A stretch of 64,000 nt of DNA from JAWVFN01 sp963696625 (GCA_963696625.1 CAVOKZ010000010.1:1-64000); one strand, 5' to 3'; shown: positions 40,483-49,242, numbered from the stretch's first letter. Numbers and translations: made by a program. The notes: generated from the letters alone by a model not told the origin.

Positions 40483-41850
40483 ATGCGAATCCTCATATTC
40501 CACGGCTACCTGCTGCGCGGCACCGGGTCCAACGTCTACAACGCCAGCCTCGCCCAGGCGCTGAAGCGGCTCGGGCACGAGGTCCATCTGCTCTGCCAGG
40601 ATCGCAACGCGGGCGCGCTGCCGTGGGTGGGGGGAGAGGGCCCCGGCTCGGTCACGGTCCACGTGCCCGACATCGGCGGGCTGCTGCCGGTCTACGTCGC
40701 CGACGAATACGAGGGCTTCGAGGTCAAGACCTTTCCCGAGCTGAGCGAGGAGGAGCTCGAGAACTACCTCGCCGCAAACGTGGAGGCCGTCCGCAAGGTC
40801 GTCGACGAGCATGGCGCGCCCGGCGCGGCCCTCGCCAACCACCTGATCATGGGCCCGGCGATCCTCGCCCGCGCCGGGCTGGAGTTCGCGACCAAGGTTC
40901 ACGGCTCCGACCTCTCCTACACGGTGATGCCGAATCCCGAGCGCTTCGTGCCCTACGCGCGCGAGGGCGTTGACGCCTCGGCCGGCGTCCTCGTCGGCTC
41001 TTCGCACACCGCCGAGGACCTGTGGGAGACGCTCGAGGATCCGGCACTGGTCGCCAAGACGCGCCTCGGGCCGCCCGGCATCGACACCGAGCTGTTCCGG
41101 CCCTTTGGAGAGCGGGAGGCGCTGGCGAAGCTCGCCCGTCTCGCCGACGCCCTCGACGGGGAGACCGCCGACGAGAGCTTCGGCCGCGAGGGCCCCGAGG
41201 CCGCCGCCGCCGTGCGCCGCTGGGCCGAAGGCTCGCCGCGGGTCCTCTTCGTCGGCAAGCTGCTCACCAACAAGGGCGTCCAGCTCCTGCTCGACGCCTG
41301 GCCGCGCGTCCTCGCCGAGCACCCCGGCGCCCGCCTCCTGCTTGCCGGCTTCGGCGAGCAGCGCCCCACCTTCGAGGCGCAGATCGCCGAGCTCGGCGTC
41401 GGCGAGTCGGTCGCGATCAGCGGCCGCCTCGAGCACGGCGAGGTCGCTGACATCGACCCCGCCGCGGACGCCCTGGTCATGCCCTCGACCTTCCCCGAGG
41501 CGTTCGGCATGGTCGCGGTCGAGGCCGCGGCTTGCGGGGTGCTGCCGGTTTCGGCAGGGCACTCGGGGATGCTCGAGGTCTCCGAGCGCCTGGCCGAGGC
41601 CGTCGCCCCCGACGTCGGCCGCCTGCTGTCCTTCGACGTCGCCGAGGGAGGCGAGGCGATCGCCGAGCGGCTTATCGCTTGGCTCACGATGCCGAGCGAC
41701 GTCCGCGAGGAGGCCGGAGAGGCGCTGTCTGAGCGCTCGGCGGAGCTCTGGAGCTGGGAGCGTGTCGCCGAGGGCGTGATTTCTGCCTCAAACGGGCGTC
41801 TGGATGACCTCCAAGCCGTGGTGCCGACCAATAGACTGCGACCCCGATGA
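40483..41850 (+). CDS. Glycosyltransferase family 4
   Basis: 455 residues from ATG 40483 (MRILIFHGYLLRGTGSNVYN). The N-terminal GT-B domain has the GTGSN glycine loop, FEVKTFPELSEEELENYL, and HGSDLSYTV. The C-terminal domain has PRVLFVGKLLTNKGVQLLL, LLLAGFGEQRPTFEAQIAEL and the donor-binding PSTFPEAFGMVAVEAAACGV (E-x7-E). It probably acts in lipid or cell-surface glycosylation. Its stop overlaps the ctaC start (ATGA), so it is translated with the oxidase operon, an unusual neighbour. Confidence 0.9.
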   Translation: MRILIFHGYLLRGTGSNVYNASLAQALKRLGHEVHLLCQDRNAGALPWVGGEGPGSVTVHVPDIGGLLPVYVADEYEGFEVKTFPELSEEELENYLAANVEAVRKVVDEHGAPGAALANHLIMGPAILARAGLEFATKVHGSDLSYTVMPNPERFVPYAREGVDASAGVLVGSSHTAEDLWETLEDPALVAKTRLGPPGIDTELFRPFGEREALAKLARLADALDGETADESFGREGPEAAAAVRRWAEGSPRVLFVGKLLTNKGVQLLLDAWPRVLAEHPGARLLLAGFGEQRPTFEAQIAELGVGESVAISGRLEHGEVADIDPAADALVMPSTFPEAFGMVAVEAAACGVLPVSAGHSGMLEVSERLAEAVAPDVGRLLSFDVAEGGEAIAERLIAWLTMPSDVREEAGEALSERSAELWSWERVAEGVISASNGRLDDLQAVVPTNRLRPR

Positions 41851-42605
41851 AGGGGATTCCCTACGCGAAACTGGTCGTGGCCATCGTCACGCTCACCGTC
41901 GTCACCTCGGTGATCATGCTGATCCCGAACTGGGACGGCGAGCAGGCCTCGACTGCCGCCGACGACATCGATCGTCTGCTCGACGTGATGATCGTCCTCA
42001 GCTCGTTCGTGTTCTCGATCGTGATCGTGATGCTCGCCTACGCGCTCTGGCGCTGGCGGGCAAAGCCCGGCGACGAGTCCGACGGCGAGCCGATCCACGG
42101 CAACACCAAGCTCGAGATCGCCTGGACGGCGATCCCCACCGTCATCGTCCTCTTCGCCGCCGCCTACTCCTGGATCACCCTCGACAACATCGAGGCGCGG
42201 GACTCCGACCGCATGGTCGTCAACGTCACCTCGCAGCAGTACGCGTGGGGCTTCCAGTATCCGGCCCAGGGCGCGATCGAGACCCGCGAGCTGCACGTCC
42301 CGGTCGACCGGCAGGTCGAGTTCAAGATGCACGCCCTCGACGTGATCCACTCGTTCTGGGTCCCCGAGTGGCGGATCAAGAAGGACAACGTCCCGGGGAT
42401 CACCACCCGGGCGATCATCACCCCGGACAAAGAGGGGACCTTCACCCTGATCTGCACCGAGCTCTGCGGCTACGGCCACTCGACGATGCGGGCCAAGGTG
42501 GTGGTCGAGTCTCAGGCCGCGTTCGACACGTGGGCCGCCGAGCAACAGGCCGCTCAGCCCGGCGGCGATCCCTCGGGCGCGCCATCGGGGGCGGCTGCGG
42601 GATAA
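41847..42605 (+). CDS. ctaC: Cytochrome c oxidase subunit II (CuA intact)
   Basis: 252 residues with two N-terminal membrane helices and a periplasmic cupredoxin domain. The CuA ligands are all present: His in ALDVIHSFWVPEW, and the CxxxC-x3-His-x2-Met motif in LICTELCGYGHSTM. SQQYAWGFQYP is the usual aromatic electron-entry stretch. It takes electrons from cytochrome c and passes them to subunit I. It contains no fused cytochrome c domain. ATGA overlap with the glycosyltransferase, and 25 nt before ctaD. Confidence 0.95.
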   Translation: MKGIPYAKLVVAIVTLTVVTSVIMLIPNWDGEQASTAADDIDRLLDVMIVLSSFVFSIVIVMLAYALWRWRAKPGDESDGEPIHGNTKLEIAWTAIPTVIVLFAAAYSWITLDNIEARDSDRMVVNVTSQQYAWGFQYPAQGAIETRELHVPVDRQVEFKMHALDVIHSFWVPEWRIKKDNVPGITTRAIITPDKEGTFTLICTELCGYGHSTMRAKVVVESQAAFDTWAAEQQAAQPGGDPSGAPSGAAAG

Positions 42606-42630
42606 TGCAGGCAATGCCAGGAGGACTTAA

Positions 42631-44538
42631 GTGGTAGCGGCGATCAAGCGGCCGGGGTGGATCCGCGGCGCCATCGGCTTCGCGCTCGCCGCCGGCTTCG
42701 GCGTCGGCCTCGTCGCGCTGCTGCGCGAGCTCTCCGGGCTGCCGACCTGGCAGACCGAGCAGACCGGCTATCCGCAGGTGGTCGTCCCCGCGATCATCGG
42801 ACCGCTCGGCTTCCTGATCGGCTTCGGCTGCTTCGACTACTGGTTCCGCTGGACCACGGGCGCGCCGACGATCCCCGAGGACCACTCACAGCACGGCGCG
42901 ACGAGCTGGAAGGACTACTTCCACTTCAACACCGATCACAAGGTGATCGGGATCCAGTACATCTGCACGACCTTCTTCTTCTTCTTCGCCGGCGGCTTCG
43001 TCGCGATGCTGATGCGCGCCGAGCTGGCCCAGCCGGGCACCCAGATCGTCGACCCGAGCACCTTCAACGGGCTGTTCTCGACCCACGCCGCGCTGATGAT
43101 CTTCGTCTTCGTGATCCCGGTCTTCGCCGGGATCGCCAACTACGTGCTGCCGCTGATGATCGGCGCGCCCGACATGGCGTTCCCGCGCCTCAACGCGCTG
43201 TCGTTCTGGATGCTGCCGATCGCCGGGCTGGCGTTCCTCGCCAGCTACTTCGTCCCCGGCGGCGCCTTCGACGCCGGCTGGACCGGCTATGCGCCGCTCT
43301 CGACCGGGGCGCCGTTGGGCCAGTCGTTCTTCAACATCGGGGTCCAGTTCGCCGGCGCCTCGTCGATCGCGACCGCGCTCAACTTCCTGGTCACGATCAT
43401 CACCATGCGTGCGCCCGGAATGAACTTCTGGCGCATGCCGCTGCTGGTCTGGGCCAACCTCTCGACCTCGCTGCTGGTCGTCGCCGCGACGCCGTTCATC
43501 GCCGGCGCCCAGTTCATGGTCCTCTTCGACCGCGCCCTGAACACCAACTTCTTCAACGAGGCGCTGGGCGGTGACGTCATCTCCTACCAGCACATCTTCT
43601 GGTTCTACTCCCACCCGGCGGTCTACATCATGATGCTGCCCGGGTTCGGGATCGTCAGCGAGGTCATATCGACGCATTCGCGCAAGCCGATCTTCGGCTA
43701 CAGACTCATGGCCTTGGCGCTGCTCGGGATCGTCGTCCTCAGCTACTCGGTCTGGGCCCATCACATGTTCGTCGCCGGCATGTTCAGCTGGCTGCGGGTG
43801 CCGATGATGTTCACGACGCTGCTGATCGCGGTGCCGACCGGGATCAAGATCTTCTCCTGGCTCGCGACCCTGTTCCACGGGGTGATCCACTTAACGAGTA
43901 CGGCGATGCTGTTCGCCCTCGGGTTCATCGTCACCTTCACGATCGGAGGCATCTCCGGCGTGATGCTGGGGATGATCCCGCTCGACATTCACGTCAGTGA
44001 CACCTACTTCATCGTCGCCCACATCCACTTCGTGCTCTTCGGCGGCTCGGTGTTCACGATCTTCGCCGGCATCTACCACTGGTTCCCGAAGATCACCGGG
44101 CGCATGTACGACGAGAAGCTCGGGCGCATCCACTTCTGGGGAACCGCGCTCGGGACGTGGGGCACCTTCGTGCCGATGCACTGGATCGGGATGAACGGCA
44201 TGCCGCGCCGCGTCGCCGACTACTCGACGCAGTTCGGCGACTGGAACCTGCTGATCTCGGGCTTCGCCTTCCTGCTCGGCGCCGTGCAGCTCGTCTTCCT
44301 CTACAACATGATCGTCTCCTGGAAGTGGGGCCCGAAGGCGAGCTCAAACCCCTGGCGCGCGAAGACGATCGAGTGGCAGGTCACCTCGCCGCCGCCGATC
44401 TTCAACTTCGACGAGATCCCGCGCGTCGTCGGCGGGCCGTACGAGTTCGGCGTTCCCGGCGCCCGCCACGCGATCATGGCCGGCGAGGAAGCTGAGGTGC
44501 GCAAGCCCGGTGAGGCGACGGCCGGAGCGCCATCGTGA
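42631..44538 (+). CDS. ctaD: Cytochrome c oxidase subunit I, A2-type aa3 (ligands intact)
   Basis: 635 residues, GTG start. Two extra N-terminal helices precede the 12-helix core. Ligands are complete: heme a His in FSTHAALMIF; CuB His and the cross-linked Tyr in FWFYSHPAVYIMMLPGFG; the CuB His-His pair in SVWAHHMFVAGM; and heme a3 and heme a His in FIVAHIHFVLFGG. YSHPAVY (no Glu in the helix VI motif) is the A2-type signature. It reduces oxygen and pumps protons. The operon is ctaC-ctaD-Usp-ctaE. This intact copy is the comparison for the ligand-free copy at 53128-54837. Confidence 0.97.
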   Translation: MVAAIKRPGWIRGAIGFALAAGFGVGLVALLRELSGLPTWQTEQTGYPQVVVPAIIGPLGFLIGFGCFDYWFRWTTGAPTIPEDHSQHGATSWKDYFHFNTDHKVIGIQYICTTFFFFFAGGFVAMLMRAELAQPGTQIVDPSTFNGLFSTHAALMIFVFVIPVFAGIANYVLPLMIGAPDMAFPRLNALSFWMLPIAGLAFLASYFVPGGAFDAGWTGYAPLSTGAPLGQSFFNIGVQFAGASSIATALNFLVTIITMRAPGMNFWRMPLLVWANLSTSLLVVAATPFIAGAQFMVLFDRALNTNFFNEALGGDVISYQHIFWFYSHPAVYIMMLPGFGIVSEVISTHSRKPIFGYRLMALALLGIVVLSYSVWAHHMFVAGMFSWLRVPMMFTTLLIAVPTGIKIFSWLATLFHGVIHLTSTAMLFALGFIVTFTIGGISGVMLGMIPLDIHVSDTYFIVAHIHFVLFGGSVFTIFAGIYHWFPKITGRMYDEKLGRIHFWGTALGTWGTFVPMHWIGMNGMPRRVADYSTQFGDWNLLISGFAFLLGAVQLVFLYNMIVSWKWGPKASSNPWRAKTIEWQVTSPPPIFNFDEIPRVVGGPYEFGVPGARHAIMAGEEAEVRKPGEATAGAPS

Positions 44539-45563
44539 CCGAGACGACTGAGGCGCCCCAAAAAGACGCCGCCGTCGAGAGCCCGGTCGAGGCGCCCTCC
44601 GAGGGCGGCGGCGACGCGATCACCGACTTCGGCACGCCCTCCGAGCATGCCTCCGAGGTCGTCGCCGAGCGCGAGCCGGCCTCCAGCGGCGACCCCGACG
44701 CGCCGCCTTCTCACGAAGGTGTCAACCGGGTGCTGATCTTCTTGAACGAGGTCGCCGGCGGCCGCAAGCTGGTCACGGCGTCGCGCGAGCTCTCCGACGC
44801 AGGCGCCTCCTACTTCGCCGTGGTCGCGCCGCAGAACGAGCCCGATGTCGGCCAGATCGTGACCCCCGAGGAAAAGCGCGACGCGGCCCAGAGCCGCGTC
44901 GACGTGACCCAGGCGGTGCTCGCCGACTTCGGCATCGACTCCGAGTCGGCGGTCATGGACCCCGACCCCTTCCTCGCCCTCGGCGACGCCGTGCGCGCGA
45001 CCAGCCCCGACATCGTCCTGCTCTCGGCGCTGTATGAGTCGCGCTACGGCCTGCGCCGCCGCGACCTGGTCGAGTGGGCCAAGGACAACCTCAATACCCG
45101 CGTCGAGCACATCCCGGTTCGCGTCGACGACGACGCGGTCAAGTGGGGCCTCACCCACACGCTCATCGTCGCCACCCAGACCGTCAACAGCCCCGACCTC
45201 GTCAGCAGGCTGAAGGAGCGGGCCTCCGAGCGCCCGCACCGCTACACCTTCATCTCGCCGCGCTCCGGCGCGGTCACGCGCGAGCAGGTCTGCGCCGGCC
45301 TCGCCGCGACGCTCGCCGAGCTCTATCGCTCCGAAGTCGACGCCACCGGCCAGCCGATGAGCCCCCCGCCGCTGCCCGCGATCAAGAACGCGCTCGAGCA
45401 CTACCGCCTCGACGAGATCCTGATCTCGACGCTCAAGGGCGAGCAGTCGAAATGGCTCGAGGACGGCCTGCTCGAGAAGGTCAAGGAGCTGACCGACAAG
45501 CCGATCGAGCACGTGGAGGCGAGTCCCTCACCGAAGCGCACGACCGCAGGAGCGCCGGCCTAG
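44535..45563 (+). CDS. Universal-stress-protein-like protein embedded in the oxidase operon
   Basis: 342 residues from GTG 44535, which overlaps the ctaD stop. An acidic disordered N-terminus (about 1-60) is followed by two alpha/beta domains. The first has NRVLIFLNEVAGGRKLVTAS, a FGIDSESAVMDPDPFLALGD segment and DIVLLSALYESRYGLRRRDL. The second has THTLIVATQTVNSPDLVSRL and DEILISTLKGEQSKWLEDG. The strand-helix pattern fits a Usp-like Rossmann fold, but the ATP-binding GxxG-x9-G(S/T) motif is not clear. No membrane helix is present. Its fixed place between subunits I and III suggests a role in oxidase assembly or regulation; this is inference. Confidence 0.7.
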   Translation: MTETTEAPQKDAAVESPVEAPSEGGGDAITDFGTPSEHASEVVAEREPASSGDPDAPPSHEGVNRVLIFLNEVAGGRKLVTASRELSDAGASYFAVVAPQNEPDVGQIVTPEEKRDAAQSRVDVTQAVLADFGIDSESAVMDPDPFLALGDAVRATSPDIVLLSALYESRYGLRRRDLVEWAKDNLNTRVEHIPVRVDDDAVKWGLTHTLIVATQTVNSPDLVSRLKERASERPHRYTFISPRSGAVTREQVCAGLAATLAELYRSEVDATGQPMSPPPLPAIKNALEHYRLDEILISTLKGEQSKWLEDGLLEKVKELTDKPIEHVEASPSPKRTTAGAPA

Positions 45564-45566
45564 GCC

Positions 45567-46181
45567 ATGGAAAGCGCATCCGTAGCAGCCGAGCACCACC
45601 ACCACGGGCCGCCCGAGGCCAACCAGAGCTCGCGGATCGACCGCCAGACGCTCGGGATCTACCTCTTCATCATCACCGAGGCGATGCTGTTCGGCGCGTT
45701 CTTCGCGTCGTACTTCTTCCTCCGCGTCGTCGCCAACGACGGCCCCTGGCCGCCCGACGGCTTCGAGCTGCCGGTCGCCATCGCCGGGGTCAACACCGCG
45801 ATCCTGATCTCATCGAGCTTCACCGTTCACTGGGCGCTCGAGTCGATCAAGCGGGGCAACCGCCGCGGCATGACGATGGGCCTGGCGGCGACCTGGCTGC
45901 TCGGGGCGGCCTTCCTCTTCATCCAGCTCAACGAGTACTGGCACCTCGGCTTCAGCATCCGCGACGGCTCGTTCGGGACGATCTTCTACTCGCTGACCGG
46001 CCTCCACGGCGCCCACGTCTTCGTCGGGCTGACGCTGCTCGCCTTCGCCAACATCAGGGCCTGGCGCGGCCACTTCGGCCCGGAGGCGAAGGACCATCTC
46101 GGCGTCGAGGTGCCCGGCATCTACTGGCACTTCGTCGATGTGATGTGGATCATCGTGTTCACAACCGTGTACATCATCTGA
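45567..46181 (+). CDS. ctaE: Cytochrome c oxidase subunit III
   Basis: 204 residues, five membrane helices. The N-terminus has a His cluster (EHHHHGPP). The family pattern is TLGIYLFIITEAMLFGAFFA, ASYFFLRV, FYSLTGLHGAHVFVGLTLL and GVEVPGIYWHFVDVMWIIVF, including the conserved Glu and His residues. The protein stabilises subunit I and helps proton uptake. It is 3 nt after the Usp-like gene. The stop codon (TGA 46179-46181) lies in the left arm of an R2 repeat. Confidence 0.95.
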   Translation: MESASVAAEHHHHGPPEANQSSRIDRQTLGIYLFIITEAMLFGAFFASYFFLRVVANDGPWPPDGFELPVAIAGVNTAILISSSFTVHWALESIKRGNRRGMTMGLAATWLLGAAFLFIQLNEYWHLGFSIRDGSFGTIFYSLTGLHGAHVFVGLTLLAFANIRAWRGHFGPEAKDHLGVEVPGIYWHFVDVMWIIVFTTVYII

Positions 46182-46303
46182 CATCGCTGCAAACCGGCGC
46201 ATGACTGCGTCCTCAGTCGGTCGAGTCGCTCACGCACGTTTTACGTGCGCTCGCTTCCTCTTCCTCCTTGCGTCCTTGTCCTGCTTGGTTTTCACGATGT
46301 CAG
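46178..46303. repeat. R2 structured repeat, copy C
   Basis: Outer arms CTGACATCG (46178-46186) and CGATGTCAG (46295-46303) enclose GCGTCCTCAGTCGGTCGA, an inner ACGCAC/GTGCG hairpin and TTGCGTCCTTGTCCTGCTTGG (shared words of R2). It covers the end of ctaE and codons 1-34 of the deacetylase. Confidence 0.7.
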
Positions 46304-47040
46304 CGCCCGCCGCGAGCGCCAAGCCGCGGACGATGGTCTCGATCGAGTTCGACGACGCCTACAAGGACCAGTGGAACGTCCGCGACGAGCTGAAGTCACA
46401 CGGGATCGGCGCCACGTTCTTCATCAACAGCTCGCTGATCGGCACGCCGGGCTACCTGACGGTCAGCCAGCTGCTCCAGCTCCAGGGCGACGGCCACGAG
46501 ATGGGCGGCCATACCCGCACCCACGCTCATCTGACCGACCTCTCCCACGCGCAGCAGGTCGACGAGATCTGCGGCGACAAGAAGCAGCTGATCGCATGGG
46601 ACCTCGCCGCCCACGACTTCGCCTACCCCGATGGCGCCTACGACGCGGACACCCGGCAGATCGTCAGGGACTGCGGCTACAACAGCGCCCGCACCGTCTA
46701 TGGGCTGACCGCGCCGGGACTCTGCAAGACGACCCCGGGGTGCCGCCGCGCCGAGACCCTGCCGCCGACCGACGCCTACGCGACCCTGACGGTACCCACC
46801 GACGTGCCGCCGCTCGGCTTCCACGCGCTCCAGGGCTATCTGCTGCAGGCGCGCAAGTCGAAGGGGAGGACCTGGGTCCAGTACGTGTTCCACCACATCT
46901 GCGACGGCTGCCACTCAAACGCCGTCACCCCCAAGGTTTTCCACCGCTTCCTCGACTGGCTGGTCCGCCCCAAGATCGGGCGCCAGATCAAGCTCCTGCG
47001 CGCCGACTTCCTCACCGGCCTTCCCGGTCCGGGCCGGTGA
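46201..47040 (+). CDS. Secreted polysaccharide deacetylase (NodB family)
   Basis: 279 residues from ATG 46201. A signal-like N-terminus (CARFLFLLASLSCLVFTMSA, then PAASA) lies almost entirely in repeat R2-C. The NodB domain starts at TMVSIEFDDAYKDQW, where FDD supplies the catalytic and metal aspartates. The metal His pair is in GGHTRTHAHLTDL, and FAYPDGAYD is motif 3. It probably removes acetyl groups from a wall or surface glycan. The substrate cannot be told from sequence. The next gene overlaps its stop (GTGA). Confidence 0.85.
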   Translation: MTASSVGRVAHARFTCARFLFLLASLSCLVFTMSAPAASAKPRTMVSIEFDDAYKDQWNVRDELKSHGIGATFFINSSLIGTPGYLTVSQLLQLQGDGHEMGGHTRTHAHLTDLSHAQQVDEICGDKKQLIAWDLAAHDFAYPDGAYDADTRQIVRDCGYNSARTVYGLTAPGLCKTTPGCRRAETLPPTDAYATLTVPTDVPPLGFHALQGYLLQARKSKGRTWVQYVFHHICDGCHSNAVTPKVFHRFLDWLVRPKIGRQIKLLRADFLTGLPGPGR

Positions 47041-47237
47041 AGCGCAACCCCTTCCGCAAGGAGGGCGACGCGTTCTACATGCTGCTCGTGGTCGGCGTCG
47101 CGGCGCTGGCGGTGATTGCGGTCAGCGCGGTCCTCGGCGGCACGGTGGGGGCGATCCTCGGCCTGATCCTGCTGATCGCCGCCGCGGTGATCGTCGTGCG
47201 CTGGACGCGCGAGGCGATCGGCTCGGACGAGGAGTAG
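47037..47237 (+). CDS. Small two-helix membrane protein
   Basis: 66 residues, GTG start overlapping the deacetylase stop. A basic head (MKRNPFRKEGD) is followed by two close membrane helices (FYMLLVVGVAALAVIAVSAV and GAILGLILLIAAAVIVVRW) joined by LGGTV, then an acidic tail. The overlap and length suggest a partner of the deacetylase. No family recognised. Confidence 0.7.
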   Translation: MKRNPFRKEGDAFYMLLVVGVAALAVIAVSAVLGGTVGAILGLILLIAAAVIVVRWTREAIGSDEE

Positions 47238-47252
47238 TCGAGGGCGGGGCGG

Positions 47253-47930
47253 CTACTTGCCGCCGTTGACGCTCTGCATCAGGTAGTCGACGAGGCCCTG
47301 GATGTCGTCCTCGGTCAGCGTCTGGCTGAAGTTGCCCGGCATGATCCCCGGGCCGAAGCCGGCGGCGATCATCGCGTCGGGGTCGACGATCGACTGGTTG
47401 ATGAAGGCCGCGTCCTTGCCCTGCAGCGACTGGTCGAGGTCGGGGCCGGTCGTGGCCGTGGTGCCCGCGGCGGCGAGCTTGTGGCAGATCCCGCACTGCT
47501 GGGCGAAGAGCTCGGGCGGCGGCAGCTTCGGCGGCTTGATCCCGGGGATGCCGGCGACGCTGCCGACGTAGGCGGCGACGTCGGCCAGGTCCTGACCGGT
47601 GACCAGCTCGGCCGGCATGTAGATGTCGACCTGGTCGGGGCTGGCCGGCCGCGGGTTCTCGACCTGGGCCGAGACGACGCCCTCGATCGTGTCCTGGTCC
47701 CCGCCGTCCTCGCGCGACTGGGCGAAGGCGGCGTCGAGGTCGGGCCCGATCTGGGCCGCGGTCCCGGCCTGCGCGAGCGCGTGGCAGGTGCCGCACTTCT
47801 GCTGGAACAGCATCCGCCCGTTGTCGACGTCCGCGTTCTCCTGGGGGTCACAGCCGCCGGCGACGAGCACGACGGCGAGCGCCCCGAGGGCGGCGAGCGT
47901 CGGTTTGGTTCTGCGCGGAAAGAAGTTCAT
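47253..47930 (-). CDS. Diheme cytochrome c lipoprotein
   Basis: 225 residues. A signal peptide with lipobox (LAALGALAVVLVAGGCDP) is followed by two class I cytochrome c domains. The heme motifs are CGTCH (QQKCGTCHALAQAG) and CGICH (QQCGICHKLAAAG). Candidate distal Met ligands are in IYMPAELVTGQDLADVAAYV for the first and GIMPGNFSQTLTEDDIQGLV for the second. Anchored outside the membrane, it could donate electrons to CuA of the aa3 oxidase encoded 1-5 kb away, since ctaC here has no fused cytochrome domain. It is convergent with the small membrane gene. Confidence 0.92.
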   Translation of the reverse strand: MNFFPRRTKPTLAALGALAVVLVAGGCDPQENADVDNGRMLFQQKCGTCHALAQAGTAAQIGPDLDAAFAQSREDGGDQDTIEGVVSAQVENPRPASPDQVDIYMPAELVTGQDLADVAAYVGSVAGIPGIKPPKLPPPELFAQQCGICHKLAAAGTTATTGPDLDQSLQGKDAAFINQSIVDPDAMIAAGFGPGIMPGNFSQTLTEDDIQGLVDYLMQSVNGGK

Positions 47931-48073
47931 CAGCGAGCGGGCGCAATCCTATTGGACGCTCCTGCCGCATCGCCCGCTCGCCCAGGCAGGAAATCAACCC
48001 GAGGCCGGCGGCGTGTTGTGTAGGCTTGAGCCGATAAGCACTAGCCACCCCAACGCGAGCCGAAAGGAGCCTG

Positions 48074-48475
48074 ATGGAGGTCCGGGAGGGAATGTCGAGC
48101 ATCGTTCTGTCGGTAGGGCCGTCGCACACCCTGCGCGAGACCGCCGAGAAGATGGCCGAGAAGAAGACCGGCGCCGCGATCGTCTTCGACGACGAGGCCC
48201 CAGGCCCGAGCATCATCACCGAGCGCGACATCCTCTACTCGATCGGCGCCGGCCAAGACCCCGATACCGAGACGGTCGCCGACCACAAGAGCGACTCCGT
48301 GATCTCGGCTGCCCCCGACTGGAGCCTCGAGCGCGCCGCGCACGAGATGACCGAGAAGAACATCCGGCACCTCGTGGTGGTCGACGGAGGCGAGCTCGTC
48401 GGAGTGCTCTCGATGCGCGACATCGTGCGGGTGTGGACGACGGCGGGCGCCACCGTTTCGGTGACGCCCCCCTAA
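48074..48475 (+). CDS. CBS-domain pair protein
   Basis: 133 residues made of two CBS domains: the first with HTLRETAEKMAEKKTGAAIV and IITERDILYSIGAG, the second with WSLERAAHEMTEKNIRHLVV and LVGVLSMRDIVRVWTT. The T/S-x-x-D residues (TERD, SMRD) that bind adenosine ribose are present in both. Such stand-alone CBS pairs sense AMP, ATP or similar ligands. No linked effector is adjacent. Start ATG 48074 follows a GAAAGGAG site. Confidence 0.9.
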   Translation: MEVREGMSSIVLSVGPSHTLRETAEKMAEKKTGAAIVFDDEAPGPSIITERDILYSIGAGQDPDTETVADHKSDSVISAAPDWSLERAAHEMTEKNIRHLVVVDGGELVGVLSMRDIVRVWTTAGATVSVTPP

Positions 48476-48493
48476 CGACGGTTCGGTAGCTGG

Positions 48494-49242
48494 CTAGCGT
48501 CCTGGTGATCCGGCCGGCGGGGTGCCGTGCGGAGGAACGGGTCCCCAGCTCGCCCGCCCGTCACCCGTGATCGGGATCTTCGGTCCGGGCATCACGGCGG
48601 TGTTCGTCGTCGTGTCGTAGGCGGCCTTGACCCTGGCGAGGACCTCGCGCATGGCGCTCTGACGTCCGTGGGCTCCCCATGATTGCCTGTCGGCGGTCAG
48701 CCCGGTCGCATCGAGGCCGGCCGCGTCGGCTTCGTAGAGGGCGCGCGGCATGTGGAAGCCCTGGGTGACGACGACAGCGCTGCTGACGCCGAAGATCTCG
48801 CGGGCGCGGACCATGCTCGCCCAGGTATCGAAGCCGGCGTGGTCCTCGAAGATCACCCGGGGAGGGATGCCCGCGGCGAGGAGAGCCTTCCTCATCGTGT
48901 CGGGCTCGTCGTAGGCCCAGGCGTGGTGGTCGCCGCTGACCAGGATGCGGTCGACCTTGCCGGCCTCATACAGCGCGGCCGACTGGCTCACGCGCTCGGC
49001 GAGCATGCCGCTCATCGTGCCGTCGGACGGACCTGCGCGCCGGGGACGATCGCCACCTGGGCATGAGGTACGTCGGCGATCACGCTCGTCGCCTTGCCCT
49101 TCTGGCTGTAGACGATGTAGAGGTTGATCGCGGCGATCGAGGCGATGCCCACCACGATCAGCGCGGCGAAGCCGATGACGATGCGCTTCGAGGGCTGCGG
49201 CAGGCGCGGCAGGCGCCAGGCGGGGCGTCCTACGGCTTCCAC
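48494..49242 (-). pseudogene. SanA/YdcF-like (DUF218) membrane protein, frameshifted
   Basis: From GTG 49242 the protein has a membrane helix (KRIVIGFAALIVVGIASIAA) and the SanA-like VYSQKGKATSVIADVPHAQV with AIVPGAQVRP, then hits a stop at 49012-49014. One base earlier in frame the sequence continues as DGTMSGMLAERVSQSAALYE, AGKVDRILVSGDHHAW, then VVVTQGFHMPRALYEA, the DUF218 core. A single lost base near 49025 separates the two halves. Either half alone is incomplete. A sequencing error would also explain it. In intact relatives this family affects envelope barrier function. Confidence 0.7.

Noticed and set aside
48020..48040. GCCGATAA upstream of the CBS gene as a sigma-28 promoter.
   Set aside because: The -10-like word is exact but no -35-like TAAA is found at the right distance.
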